A program made the translations under genes and the position numbers. Below the pieces are notes generated by a model. The model ran no database searches and had not been told where the DNA came from. It was given only the letters and a program-made list of their open reading frames with translations. Below are positions 12,097-23,361 of a DNA stretch of 64,000 bases, one piece after another. The stretch is taken from positions 13,370,213 through 13,434,212 of the forward strand of contig CM040093.1 of NCBI GenBank assembly GCA_022496805.1. Direction: 5' to 3'. This DNA is from Pohlia nutans (Eukaryota > Streptophyta > Bryopsida > Bryales > Mniaceae). Positions within the stretch are counted from its first letter, which is position 1. Each line of letters begins with the position of its first letter.

Positions 12097-12637
12097 CCCC
12101 TAAATGACAGAGGGGGTAAGAGCAAAACCAAAATGTATTATAAAATGTCACTTTTGCAACTTTGATGAAGTTTGGTCCAAAAGAGAAAATGAGAAGCATG
12201 ATGTTTGGTAATATCCGTACATATAAACTTTCAATTTAAAAAAAAATACTCATTTAATATATTTAGAAGCATTTACCTTTGAACATTTGCCAAAATAACA
12301 AAATTTTATTTTTAAAATTTGAAATTTGGTATGATTGGTTAAAACTAAACATTCTATTCTAAAATTTTAAAAAGGAATTTTTTCAAAGGAGAGAACATCA
12401 TTAGTTTCTCCAAATAGAAGATTTTATAACATTAGGACAATATTGAGGTCTTTGTCTTTGAAAAATTCTCCTCGGTGGAGTTTAAATCGGATTAACATAA
12501 TTCAAATTGGGTTGGAAAGTAAACTTGATTTTCTACTTGAAAATTATTTTTTGTTTTTTATTAAAATTATTTTTTCATTATGGGGGATCTTTAAAAAAAA
12601 GGGCAACGACCAAAACTGGCGTTTGGTCACTTAGGGG
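12097..12637. mobile_element. TTAA-type TIR element, family G (541 bp)
   Basis: The left end CCCCTAAATGACAG pairs with the right end, whose reverse complement is CCCCTAAGTGACCAA. The flank is TTGA on the left (one change from TTAA) and TTAA at 12638-12641. The interior is AT-rich and noncoding. Confidence 0.7.
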
Positions 12638-12985
12638 TTAACAATATACAATATGCACAAATAGAAGGTGTGATTAGGTCAGTTGAAATTGAACTATGGA
12701 TGAAACTGTACTTTGAAGTATCAATATACAGGTCTATTCTGAGGATGCCCTTAGAGCATCATTAATTTAACATTGTAAAAGAGTGAGTGCACCCTTCACT
12801 GATCCTGGCACTCAGTAGTATGTGATAGTAAATTTTTGGAAGGGGAGAGTAGTCTTGCACGAGTGACTCTCTTCGGTGGGCATTGACTCATTGTCAAGAT
12901 GAACAAACATTTTATCCATGTCGGCCTCGAAAGAGAATTGAAGTTTCTATCTATTTGATAGTAAGTTCAATTTCACTTGAGTTAA

Positions 12986-13798
12986 CCTTTTAGTGTCCAG
13001 GGTGGTTTTGAAGAAACCTTAGTTTTTTCGATGATATTTTTTAAAACTTTCTTTGTTGAAATTAGGGATACTATTAATAGAATCCAACCATATCAATGTA
13101 AGCATAGCTGGAGCATAGCTTAATGAAACAAGTGTCGGTTAAATCTTGGTAAGATCGGACCATTGGATTGGAAGATTATAGTATGTCTTCAATGAACCGT
13201 ATAATGCACGCTCAAAAATGAGATTTTGGAGGGTGTGTGACTTCAAAATTAAATAGAACTTGGGTTAAATTTCTAGAAATGAAAGTACAGATGTTCAACA
13301 ACAACCTATGTCAACACCTCTATTGCAATCTTTCATGTCAAGAACGGACTCACACATAATTCTTGTGAATTTTATAAGTGAGAGTGGCTTATCCATATAT
13401 GGTTTAGGACAATAATTTATACGTTAAAATAAGAAAGGAGTTGGTACATTGATCAAGATCGGAATACATACACTAATGGAACATGAACAAGAGAACACAA
13501 TCCAAAAAAAATTACAAGATAACAAACTTCCAAACACAAGAAATACCGCATAGTACATGTGTTGTATTTGTAAGTATTTGATGTATTTTAAGGTATTTGT
13601 AATATTTTGGTGTTTTATACATAGGTGTTTGGATATTTAAGAAAGTGAGATTCCAAATTTTCTTTTTTGCATCATCTATAGAATCAAAAGTTACACATCT
13701 GAACTTCAAACGCAAGATTGAGATGGTTCACAGATTTTACAACATTTCATTTTCTGGTGATCTAGTGACCACTTACCGGTTACCTGGGCACTAAAGGG
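12986..13798 (+). mobile_element. TTAA-type TIR element, family A copy 1 (813 bp)
   Basis: Exact TTAA lies at 12982-12985 and 13799-13802. The left end CCTTTTAGTGTCCAGG pairs with the reverse complement of the right end, CCCTTTAGTGCCCAGG (14 of 16). The interior is shared with the copies at 29369-30150 and 54438-55180, including a conserved stretch around GAACGGACTCACACATAAT. Confidence 0.88.
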
Positions 13799-13802
13799 TT
13801 AA

Positions 13803-14410
13803 GTTACAAATTACAATGACAGAGGTGCAGACGATCGCTATCTTGTATATACACATCAATGGAATGGACGTATCATCTTGTGTTCAAAACCTGGATGTCT
13901 GGTACGTCTTGGCTGACAAAATCTGAAAATCTATGGACAGTGGACTTTCCAGATGCTGTAAAAATGCTAAAATTGTGGCCATGGCTGGCGGTGTTGAGTT
14001 TGGTAGCCTAGTAGCATGGCAGCCCATAGTGGAGTATATTAAACTGCCAGGATCACAACAGCTAGTCAGAAATTCCACACTGCAAACTAAATTACTTCAC
14101 TCATCTCCTTGCTTGAAGAATCATTCACCCTTGAGATGTGAATACACAAATGAAAAAAAATATAGTACAAACTGACAGGGTACTTGACTCAATGATCAAT
14201 CCTCTTCTAATGCTATTCCTACTTAACGAGCTTCTAAGTCAACTATAAGGTAGAAGTACCCATAGTCGATAAGTACCCCATAACTAATATGTAAACTTCC
14301 TAAAAGTTACGTTTCATAAATCCAAGAGTCAACACAGTGTTGGCCAATACATGAAACTTTATGTTTGCGAATTGATCTCATTATTATCGGTTATAGGTGA
14401 ACCAATACAT
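13803..14410. other. Intergenic, no gene seen
   Basis: Mixed AT-rich sequence. Short frames around 13884-14175 occur on both strands and overlap each other, without domain or splice support. Confidence 0.5.
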
Positions 14411-14746
14411 TAGGGGTTGTCACACATCCTACAAGAATGGAACTTCTCCGAAGAATGAGAGAAAAGAGGAACCAATAGGACACCTTCTCCATGAAGAAAG
14501 TGTGACACCCCTTTTGTGATTTGTGGAGATTGAGAATGGAGAATAGAGGTTGTTAGTTGGTCACTCATCCTCCGAGCATGGGTCATTCTCCATTCTCCAT
14601 TCTTCACGCCCATTCTTCACCCTTGGAGGAGAAGAATGAAATTTCTCAATCTTCAGAGAATGGGACCTCCACCATTCAAGGAGAGCGTGCCACATCCTCA
14701 TTCTCTGAAGATTGAGAATGGAGTGGAGGATGTGTGACAACCCCTA
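14411..14746. mobile_element. 336-bp MITE with 19-20 bp perfect TIRs
   Basis: The left end TAGGGGTTGTCACACATCCT is matched exactly by the reverse complement of the right end. The interior carries several inverted stretches of ATTCTCCATTCTC type, so the whole element can fold. The target duplication is not clear (perhaps TA), so the superfamily is left open. Confidence 0.75.
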
Positions 14747-15370
14747 TTATTCATGAGTTTCAAAGATCTTTTCACTTAATTAATTTTTTGATAGAATATA
14801 TTTTGAGAAAATAAATTCGAAAACTATACCATTCCACAGTATCTTTGTTTCTCTACAAAAGAAAACAAACATCTCAACAATAAAACCTCAACATTTTCCA
14901 TGCTAAATACCTTATTTTATCGGTTAAGGGAACTTCCACCATAAGGGAGCAATTATTTGAAGCTGGGGCCTTATCATGTGGCAGAGCAACTGGACCGTAG
15001 TACGTTTCATTAGTCAGTTCATTGGGGTCTTGTATGTCAGTTTTACTGGTTGGTGAGGTCGATCAACCGGTCAAAGGAGCCAGAATCACAGTCAGGGGAG
15101 AACCGACCTTACAGATTAGCCGGTTGAAATTGAGAATCACTTAATTGTGTTCAAAATCGTAGGAAAAAGTTTGATCATTTGAGGAGGAAACCAGAGAATA
15201 TTTTCTATTTTCTTAAGGCCAAGCGGCGAGAAATGCTCAGTCGTATATTGGGCCCAAGATGTTTCTCCATGGCCTACCCGAGAAAATTCTCAATGAAATG
15301 AATGAATTTGAGTCAATGTCAGAATCAGTGGAATCCCTGACCTGAATTCCCTTATCACCTGATAAATAGC
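14747..15370. other. Intergenic, upstream of the secreted-protein gene
   Basis: No gene seen. A TATA-like ATAAATA lies near 15362, a plausible promoter position for the gene that starts at 15600. Confidence 0.4.
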
Positions 15371-15470
15371 TCATGAGCAACCGATCTGCCTCAGTATTCT
15401 CGACATTTCTGAAGTTGGATATATCCTGCAGCAGTGATCAAGGTTGCAAATACTACTTATTCAGCTCAGG

Positions 15471-15491
15471 TGATCGATCGATCGATCGATC
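15471..15491. repeat. (GATC)n microsatellite in the 5' leader
   Basis: Five GATC units lie here and a second short run (ATCGATCGAT) sits directly before the ATG at 15600. A donor-like CAG|GTGATC at 15469/15470 or CAG|GTGTTGG near 15502, with an acceptor TTTGCAG at 15589, suggests a leader intron between the two GATC runs. Confidence 0.6.
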
Positions 15492-15599
15492 TCTGCGTGC
15501 TCAGGTGTTGGATGAATTCTCGCTGAGCTCCATTCAATTCCTCGTACATGCTGCATGTTTTAATTCGGATTGAGTTGAATAATTTGCAGATCGATCGAT

Positions 15600-16004
15600 A
15601 TGGCTGGTTACGCAGCGCTGGCGGTGGCCATGCTGGTGGTGATCCTGCCAGTGGCGATGGCGCAGACGGGGCCGTCGTGCCTCGACATCGACGGAGCCTC
15701 GTGTGCCGTGGAGGATGCCAATGTAGCGATCAATGCGCTCCGGACGAACCCGAACTTGTGTTGCCAGCTCAACAGGCGCAACACGCTCATGTACGAATAC
15801 GGCAGCTGTGCGCTCACGATCTCCGGCGACAAGGGCTGGTGCTTGCCGTGCGCTATGGTGGGGAACTATCTCAACATCGCTCTTGCAACGTGCAATCGGG
15901 CCGGCCAAGTCCAAGCCGGGTATGCGGTCAATGGGTCGCTGCGAATCCTGTATCTCACTTCCGGGGCTGTGAGACCACGAGATGCTACCGTTGATAGTGC
16001 CTGA
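15600..16004 (+). CDS. Small secreted eight-cysteine protein
   Basis: A single 134-codon frame whose first 22 residues form a clean signal peptide (hydrophobic core AALAVAMLVVILPVAM, then AQ). The mature part has eight cysteines at 27, 35, 54, 55, 70, 81, 84 and 98, including one CC pair and one CLPC. The spacing does not fit the classical lipid-transfer 8CM, which needs CC followed by CxC, so I leave the family open. It is predicted to be exported and stabilised by four disulfides; a role in the apoplast or cell wall is only inference. GC content jumps across the coding region, unlike the flanks, which supports a real gene. The leader has a TATA-like box near 15362 and a possible intron, and an AATAAA signal lies at 16191-16196. 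Confidence 0.75.
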   Translation: MAGYAALAVAMLVVILPVAMAQTGPSCLDIDGASCAVEDANVAINALRTNPNLCCQLNRRNTLMYEYGSCALTISGDKGWCLPCAMVGNYLNIALATCNRAGQVQAGYAVNGSLRILYLTSGAVRPRDATVDSA

Positions 16005-16190
16005 AAATCAGCAGTCACAGTACGTGTATGATTGTTGTACATGTATCATCTGGTTGATATATAATAGAGTTTGCAGTCTCACTGCTCTTCTTTTGATTGA
16101 GTCTCAAGTGTATCATGTTGAATTCATGTGTCGGAATGTGCAGGATGATTATGACACGTTCTTTTGTTTCTGTATCTGTCCTTTCTTATT

Positions 16191-16196
16191 AATAAA
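16191..16196 (+). terminator. Poly(A) signal AATAAA of the secreted-protein gene
   Basis: Canonical hexamer about 190 bp after the stop codon, in AT-rich 3' sequence and just before the U2 pseudogene promoter remnant. Confidence 0.5.
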
Positions 16197-16241
16197 ACTT
16201 GATAAGTTTTGAAGTGTGTATTTACGGGAAGTTGGTGTATT

Positions 16242-16286
16242 GTCCCATAAGGAATGCGGGAGGGAGGGGCGTGGTTGGGTATAAAA
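16242..16286 (+). promoter_or_regulatory. snRNA-type USE and TATA remnant upstream of U2 pseudogene
   Basis: GTCCCATAAGG at 16242-16252 and TATAAAA at 16280-16286 have the same order and near-identical spacing as at the two other U2 loci. The plant snRNA USE consensus is RTCCCACATCG, so this is a recognisable variant. Confidence 0.7.
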
Positions 16287-16303
16287 CAGGGGGGCGTTGA
16301 AGG

Positions 16304-16741
16304 CATTGGTAAACTATAACGTCGACCTTTTGTCTAAGATCGTGTGTAGTGATTGTTCTACCGTACCAGGAATGCAGGGTCGGTAAAAATGCCGAAAAAA
16401 TAAATAAATCTATCAAGTATTTTGTCGAAATCAACAAAAAATTGTAGACAAAAAACAAAAGAAAACGTTTAGCCGCTAGTAAAATTCAATGTTAGTTATT
16501 AATAGCCGAATTTTTAACAATTGTTTTTGAAAGTGCCGACCTCCACTTTTTGAACTTTTATTAATTATTCGACACAAAAGTGCCGACCCTGCCTTCCTGG
16601 TACGGTAATCAGTTTAATATGTGATACGCGGCTCATCGAGCCCCATGAAATTAAATCTAATTTCTCAGCATGTGCGGTTCCATACAACAGCTTGCTGTCG
16701 CCTTAGTTATACACTACCTCCTAGGCTGCGTAGCCCTCCCC
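16304..16741 (+). pseudogene. U2 snRNA pseudogene split by a TIR element
   Basis: The 5' part (about 16304-16360) keeps TCTAAGATC and GTGTAGT of U2 but has many substitutions and an altered 5' end. The 3' part resumes at 16608 with AATCAGTTTAATATGTGATA, TCATCGAGCCCCATGA and a Sm-like TAATTTCTC, and ends in a stem-loop IV around TAGGCTGCGTAGCCCTCC. A 245-bp element (16361-16605) interrupts it. Substitutions in the branch-point pairing and 5' regions and the insertion make function unlikely. Confidence 0.8.
16361..16605. mobile_element. TA-flanked MITE inside the U2 pseudogene (245 bp)
   Basis: Ends CCGTACCAGGAA... and its inverse match over 22 of 23 positions. TA lies on both sides (16359-16360 and 16606-16607), as for Tc1/mariner-type elements. 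Removing it with one TA restores U2 alignment at GTTCT-A-ATCAG. Confidence 0.75.
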
Positions 16742-16819
16742 CATCCCGGGGAACCCGAAACAATTCCAATCTAGACGTCACAGTAAGAAACGGACTTCTC
16801 TGTGAATGGTCTGGCAGTA

Positions 16820-17120
16820 GAGTTAATCGAAAAGAGTGTCTCAAAGTGGAAACTCACCTCATACTTACCTTCAACTTGTTTTTAGTTCAAAAAGATAGCA
16901 CAACTAGTCTATGGTGAGTTGGAGAATAATCTAAAGCAAGACCCTACGCGACCACGGGGTGTGGAACTCGTGACCTCCCCAATGTTAGAGGAGAGTTCCC
17001 ACCCGCTCCCCCAAGCCAAGAGCCCCGACCATGGGGACTATTCATGAACAATGGTTGTCAGAAAATTTAATTATAAAGAGGAAAATCCTCTTCAACTCCT
17101 CTTCTGTTTTCGGTTAATTC
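16820..17120. mobile_element. MITE with GAGTTAAYCGAAAA ends, copy 1
   Basis: The left end GAGTTAATCGAAAA and right end TTTTCGGTTAATTC are inverted. The interior (e.g. CTCAAAGTGGAAACTCACCT, TGACCTCCCCAATG, GGGACTATTCATGAACAATG) is shared with 41151-41470. Confidence 0.7.
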
Positions 17121-19200
17121 AAGTATCTTGAATATTTTTTTTGTCCATAACTGATACCATAACATGCCATAACTACCCTAACATGGTCCCCTTTTCTACA
17201 AGAATGTGTTGATGTTAGAGCATCGCTAGAGTCCGCATGAGGGTGGCCTGGCAACTGCATTTGCTGCGGTGGTTTAAGCTATTGCGGGCCATTGTCCGCA
17301 TTCCAGAGGTCACCGGTGGTTAGCCTCGGTAAAAATTAGGTTTTGACTGGTCACCTGCCACGGCCAGTTCACTTCCAGTAAGAGGTTTGATTTGGCTATG
17401 GCATTGAATAAGCAGTTGTAAACCAACGTGGAAGCATGCGACTTTCAGCGACTTTGGTAATTTTGGCATACACGACATTTTCGCTTGGTGGTGACGCTGC
17501 ACGTTAGAGGCAGCTTGACGGCTTGACAAGCGCAGCTACTGTATGACATGGGTGTATCGGGGGTTGTTTTGTGAGGCCAGAAAAATCCACGGGATTAGCC
17601 GCCTTGCTGGGTTGGGGAGTCCACAAGGGCGATGATGCTCTCATTGTAAAGAAACCATTCCTCTATATTGATGAATGATGTCCCTATGTACCAAAATCGG
17701 TTTTTTGACCTTCGGCATTAATTAATTAAGGAGGTCACCTAGAAGTGGTACGTGACATCATTTGGGAGTAGGCCTCCTTGAAGCTCATAAAGCCAAGCCT
17801 CCTTTTTCCAAGCCAAGCTTCCTGCCTCTCTGAAGTTTATCACTTGGCGCTCTGAAAATATTTGCACCTCCGTGTCTTTCATGGTAGCTTTGTCAAGTAC
17901 GATTCACCGTCAGGAATTGAAGTTGTTCTTCTTTTGTGTGATGTAATTGGTAATATAGCAAAGTTTCTATCTCTCCGAACAACTAGGGTTTAAGTGAGCT
18001 ATTGGTAGCTCATTAGGGTTTGGATATTGTAAAATCTTTGTGTATTCCGTGATGTAATTGGTGAAATTACGCCAAAAATTTAAAACCTTTCTATAAAAAC
18101 GTGGAATTTTTTTATGATTGTGGATTTTGTCTCATGTATTTTTTTTTGCTATATTTTAAATTTTTGCACATATTATTAATCATTCTAATATCTAAAATGG
18201 AAAAAAATTGTGTAAAATTCATAATTAATCATAGCAGTATGTAAAAAGCTAAATCTCACCATTGATGACATCTCAAATGTGGCTTGCCACGTAAAAACAC
18301 TAGTTATTGCACTGATTCCGTGTGTACGAAGGTCGTGCCATATTCGCACATTTTACGTGCATTCTACGCACTGAATCAGTGCGAAAACAATACATATCAA
18401 TAACGTACAATTTTTGTAACGTAATTAGTGTGGTTCTCGTGCATTTTGGACATCACATTCATACGATTAAAGTACATAAACCGTACGTTTTTAGTAAACA
18501 TTGTAACTACAATGATTTCGTGCATCAAACGTGTGGTAATACGTGCGAATATAACACGACCCTATGAACTAACAGAAATCGTGTTGAATTCGCACGAACC
18601 TATGAGGCTTGTAATTTAGAGATGGAATTATGTATTTTCATGCATTGTATATCCTTTTCTAAGTTAGTTATTATTTTATTATTTTATTATATTTTACATT
18701 TTATAATTTTTATTAGGAAAAGAATTGATTGCACAAATTGGAATTTGATTCTTTTTGTTTAAAGTATGAAACCTTCAACTATATGATATTATGAATTGTA
18801 ATGCCTACTTTACTTGATTTTGGAGCACGATTATTTTGTTTGTAAAGGAATGACATTCTATATTGGAGTTGCATTTCCACTTGTTGTTTTTAAAAGCAAG
18901 AGGTGTGAATTGTTGGAAATTGAATATACACTCTTTATTTGTTCGATGTTATCCATATTCTATAACAACATTTTTTCCGTTGAAAGGAAAATTTAGTATT
19001 TTGATAGATTTTTAGAGTGCAAAATTAGGTCGTCATTTGGATCCAAGAATTTTACACCTGAAATTCCATATATACAAAATAGAGGCTCATTTGTTTTTAT
19101 CAATTGGGTTGACTTCCAAATGAATTGTATTCTTAAGCTACTCATGCCCTTGAGACAAACTACCCCAACATTCTCCATTCAAGATAGTCTCCTAGACCAA

Positions 19201-19234
<34 letters not shown>

Positions 19235-19500
19235 GAAACATGGTCAAGAACACCCCTTCTCACACTCTAAATGCTACTTTTGAATGATAAATGCATGTTT
19301 AGAATGGGAGCTAACTCGTTAAACATTTGCGCCTTGGGGAGTTTAATTCTAGCTCGTCAAACATTTATGCCTTGATTCTAGCACATCAAATGGTTTGACA
19401 TTCCAAGAGCATAATAATCCAAATCACAATCACAAGATACACTTGTACTCCAGTACACCCAACCCGAAATCTACCAACGTAGATAGATTTCAACCCGGTA
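17121..19500. other. AT-rich intergenic region
   Basis: No gene was recognised. 18290-18620 contains repeated and partly inverted ATTCGCAC/CGTGCATT/CACTGAATCAGTGCG motifs that suggest a decayed foldback element. 19202-19234 is an (ATT)11 microsatellite. Other open frames are short and unsupported. Confidence 0.5.
19202..19234. repeat. (ATT)11 microsatellite
   Basis: Uninterrupted trinucleotide run. Confidence 0.95.
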
Positions 19501-20045
19501 TAAGCGTACAAATGTAATTATCCCTTTTCAGACGGACGACTCCGTCGTCATCGTCGCCGTCGTCATCTTTCCAGACGAAGCTTCCTCCAAGCCCATCGTC
19601 ATCACACCTGTTCATTCACTCGCAGAGTCGCCGGGCTGGCGCTGGTGCTGCAGCGCCGCAGCTGCCAGCACTCTTCTCTTTTGCCGCATCATAAGCCAGA
19701 GCAATCATATTAGCGAGTGTCGGTTTTCGTTTCAACGCCCGGGCCGCCGGATCCCGTGGCTTGAAGGGCGGCGACTTCCGATCTTCGGGTGGGTCAAACC
19801 GCGTGCGCAATTGGCATTTTCGGGATGCGCGTTTCGTCGTCGGGATTCTATGTTCGAGAGTTTCTTTTACTCTTTCTGATAACGTGAAAGGAATGTGGTG
19901 GATTGGAAGTAGAAAGCATTCGATTACGAGGGAGGCTTATTGCTCCGTTTCGTTTGTTGTGGAAGTTTTCGGTCGAATCCGTTCTTGGGGTGTTTCTTGA
20001 CGTGCAAGAGGAGGCAGTTTTTCTGGGAGAACAGAGTTTGGTGAG

Positions 20046-20060
20046 ATGGCAAGGGTTTGA
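20046..20060 (+). promoter_or_regulatory. Four-codon upstream ORF before the DUF829 start
   Basis: ATG GCA AGG GTT TGA ends 21 bp before the main ATG at 20082, in the same frame. Its first three codons repeat the main start context (ATGGCAAGG), so it could be a small local duplication. Confidence 0.45.
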
Positions 20061-20081
20061 TTGTATGTGAAGGGTGGTGGA

Positions 20082-22324
20082 ATGGCAAGGGCGCGGGCAT
20101 CCCTCGCGGCGGCCGCGGCAGTGCTGGCAACGGCAGCTGCAACTGTGGACATCCCGGAGAAGCTGCATCTGAAAGCCACGCCGCTTCTGTTTTACGCCAT
20201 GCCCATCTCCATGCCGCTGCCACCGCTGGCCTCGCTTGAAAGCCCACCCATGATGTCCATGTCCTTTCCTCGCGTTGCCACTCCTGCTTCCTTGGGACGA
20301 GACTCGTCGTCTCCTTACGCATCCTCCCCGTTCTCTCTTGCGCAAGGGGCGCCCGCTAGTATTACAGCCTCGTCTCGCCGCGCGCTCTCCCACCTTCTCC
20401 CGGTGACCTCCGTGGCAATCCCACACGTCGCGAAACCCTTGTTCTGCGCTCCCGTGACGACGCCTCCTGCGTTGACGCCCTTCTCTTTCTCAACGTCGCC
20501 GTTGTACACTGCCCCCGTCACGTCTGGATACTCTGCTTACGCTTCTCACCTTGCACAGGCGCAGACTTCGACGTACTTGGAGTCTCTGCTTTCATCTCTT
20601 TCATATTTCGAATCCTCGGTGGTGAAGATCCCTACACAGCCTTCGCAATCTCTTCATACTTGGCATGCTCCGACAGGACGGTACCGTGACGGTGATAATG
20701 ATGCCAAGGAGCCAGCCTTGACTGTTGTGCTGCTAGGGTGGTTGGGCGCGCAACAGAAGCACCTGAAGAAGTATGCGGATTGGTACAATGCCAGAGGAAT
20801 TCATGCGGTGACTTTCGTGATTCCCATGGCAGACATCTTGAGCTTTAAAGTGGAAAAGAATGCGGAAGAGCATGTGGAAGCTTTGGCTCGTCATCTTGTT
20901 CAGTGGTTGCATGATCAAGGCGACGAGAAGAGTGAGAAGCAGCTCATGTTTCACACTTTCAGCAACACCGGCTGGTTGACGTAAGTAGCTGACCTTTTGT
21001 TCAGAATGACTAGGGCTCTTCAATTGTTGTGTGTATTTGTCAACAGCTGATCTTTTTAGTGTCGGTGTCAGAATTAGGGTTTCTGTCTTGCCAGTTAGGG
21101 TTTAGCCACTAAAAGAAGAAGTATTCGTGGTTTTAAAATGATCATATTGTGAAAAAACCAATTATTCAGATCGGGCCAAATTTTGTATCACCAGAATCAG
21201 TGAAGAACATTGCATGTGTTGGTCAGGGAAAATTTGATTTTAGCAAAAGAAAGTCCCTGTATATGACCTGCTCAAAGAAAATGAGGCCCTATTTGGGCTT
21301 CTTGGTCATTTAGGGATCAAGCATGCACAGTGTATATTGATGCTTGGTTTAGGGCTTTTGTGGAAATCGCTGACATAGCTTCTCCGTATGCAGATATGGA
21401 GTCATTCTGGAGAAGATGCAAGAGCAAGGAGAAGATGTAGTAGGGAGAATCAAAGGCTGTGTGATTGACTCTGCTCCAGTTCCTCAATCAGATCCTCAGG
21501 TACCCTGTTGTTTTGTTTGATGCTACAGCTTTACATAATGGTGTTTTTATTCTCCGGCTTGAGGTATTTTTAGGGATGAAGCTTTAGGTTTTGCTGCTTT
21601 CAACGTTTGAATGTGCCTTCACCCCATCCTTATTGACCTTGTGTTTTGGGACATGTGAATGAACAGGTGTGGGCATCAGGGTTCTCCGCAGCTCTTTTGA
21701 AGAAACGAAGCACAGCTACAAAGTCAGCCTTGTCACTGGGTGAAGTAAAGGAAGGTGTAACACCAGAAGCTGCATCTGAGGGTGCCATAACCATGGGTGG
21801 ATCCAATGGTCTTGAAACTGCAGTTCTATCAGTTTTGGAGAAGTTCTTCTCTATTTTCTTGAAGCTGCCAGCCATCAATCAGTGAGTGGTCTAACTTTTG
21901 TGGTTTTTGATATGAGAGTACGTAATCACTCTTTTGAATTTAGGTGGCAGCTTTGGATGTGTTGAGAATGTGTCTTGAAGTTGGTCCACATTTCATTCAC
22001 ACGTTGCAAGCTCTAATTGTCCCTTGCTTTGTCTGATTGTGCAGGCGATTATCCGAGGTGATGACGGTTCTTCAGAAGAAGCAGCCTCCCTGTCCACAAC
22101 TTTACATTTACAGTACCGCTGATAAGGTAATACCGGTGAAAGCTGTGGAAGCTTTTATTGAAGAGCAGCGGAAGACTGGACGGGTGGTGAGGTCTTGCAA
22201 TCTGCAAAATTCCCCTCACGTTGACCATTTCCGGAGCTACCCTGATCTCTACAGCGAGCAGCTTAGTAACTTTCTGAAAGAGGTCGTGTTGCCACCGACA
22301 CACGCACCGGCAGAGGCTCTGTAG
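20082..22324 (+). CDS. DUF829/TMEM53-like alpha/beta hydrolase, four exons
   Basis: Exons 20082-20980, 21394-21499, 21667-21881 and 22045-22324 join in phase (2, 0, 2) to 499 codons. The first about 200 residues are alanine-, serine- and proline-rich with a basic start (MARARASL), like an organelle-targeting or disordered region. The DUF829 domain follows: [20 protein letters not shown] (about 215-234), the nucleophile motif HTFSNTG (Ser294), [20 protein letters not shown], then STADKVIP (Asp433) and SPHVDHF (His465/His468), giving a plausible Ser-Asp-His triad. In animals TMEM53 is a nuclear-envelope protein; the plant members have no settled substrate. Start choice: ATG 20082 is in frame after a four-codon upstream ORF (ATG 20046, TGA 20058-20060) that may dampen translation. 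Intron 1 contains a decayed TTAA-type element. Confidence 0.9.
21107..21315 (+). mobile_element. Decayed TTAA-type element, family F (about 209 bp), in DUF829 intron 1
   Basis: The left end ACTAAAAGAAGAAGTATTCG and right end TTCTTGGTCATTTAGGG match the ends of the copy at 50074-50309, as do interior blocks such as TTTAAAATGATCATATTGTG and CAGTGAAGAACATTGCATG. Flanking TTAA is no longer exact. Confidence 0.6.
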
Positions 22325-22782
22325 ATTCATGTGCTCAAAGTCCGTTTTGACACCCTACGCATGGCAATCAATAGCCTGTGAGTGATCCTGAGCAGAGGCA
22401 TTGGACTCTTCCAGTTCAGTTGTAGGGTAGGCTAGAGCGAGTGCACAACACAGAAAAATTGATCATTCATTCTTTAGGAGGTAGTAAGAGGTTCTGGTAA
22501 TCATTAATTGATTTTTTCTCCAGGCTGGACAAATTAGTCGCTTGCGATGGAGGTGAAGAAGTGTAATGTTGCTTGAGAGAATGGCGTGTAGAGAAGCCGA
22601 AATGAGGTGAAACCCATTTTGGTGAGTAGAGAGACTAGTAAGAGTAGGTGACGATGTGAGTAGCAATTTTGACACGTAGTGAAGGCCTCGTAGTGAAGGC
22701 AAACAGCAGGACGGTAGTGGTAAGAAGAATAAGCACAGGTTGGTTGGCTTGTAGGCGGGAAATGAATGTAAAGAAAGAGCTT

Positions 22783-22903
<121 letters not shown>

Positions 22904-23291
22904 CAGGTCCATTAATTTTTAGCGATCATTCATTCATTCATTCATGATTGAATTTCAAAGTAGTGATGAGTGACATCAGTGGTTTTTTTTTGGCCGTTCC
23001 TCCTATTGATGGACGAGAATACTGGATAATGACGAAACCGATTGATACATCCGTGTGGTGAGTTCGTCCGTCCGTCCGTCTGTGTGCATGAAACCATTCG
23101 GCATGAATTTGTTGTTGCAACCGGAGAGGAATATATTTTGATGTGAGAGGCGCTCAGGCAACTGTTTTGTTGCGATCTCAGACGAGGCGCTCTCAGTGGC
23201 GTTGGTTTGTATGGAGTCGAAGGATGGTGAGGGAGACGGGGCCTGGGGTACGTGTTCCAAGGAGGGCAGTGTTGATGGGAAGTTGGGCGTT

Positions 23292-23336
23292 GTCCCATAA
23301 GGATTACGGGAGGGAGGGGCAAGGGTGGGGTATAAG
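23292..23336 (+). promoter_or_regulatory. U2 snRNA promoter: USE and TATA (left arm)
   Basis: GTCCCATAAGG at 23292-23302 and TATAAG at 23331-23336 lie about 60-70 and 26-31 bp upstream of the U2 5' end, the normal plant snRNA arrangement for Pol II. Confidence 0.8.
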
Positions 23337-23361
23337 AAGGGTGGGCGTCGGGTGCAGAGGC

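Noticed and set aside
19616..19810. Minus-strand GC-rich frame divergent from the DUF829 gene (...KPTLANMIALAYDAAKE)
   Set aside because: Protein-like composition, but no in-frame ATG or splice site was found; left as a possible divergent exon.
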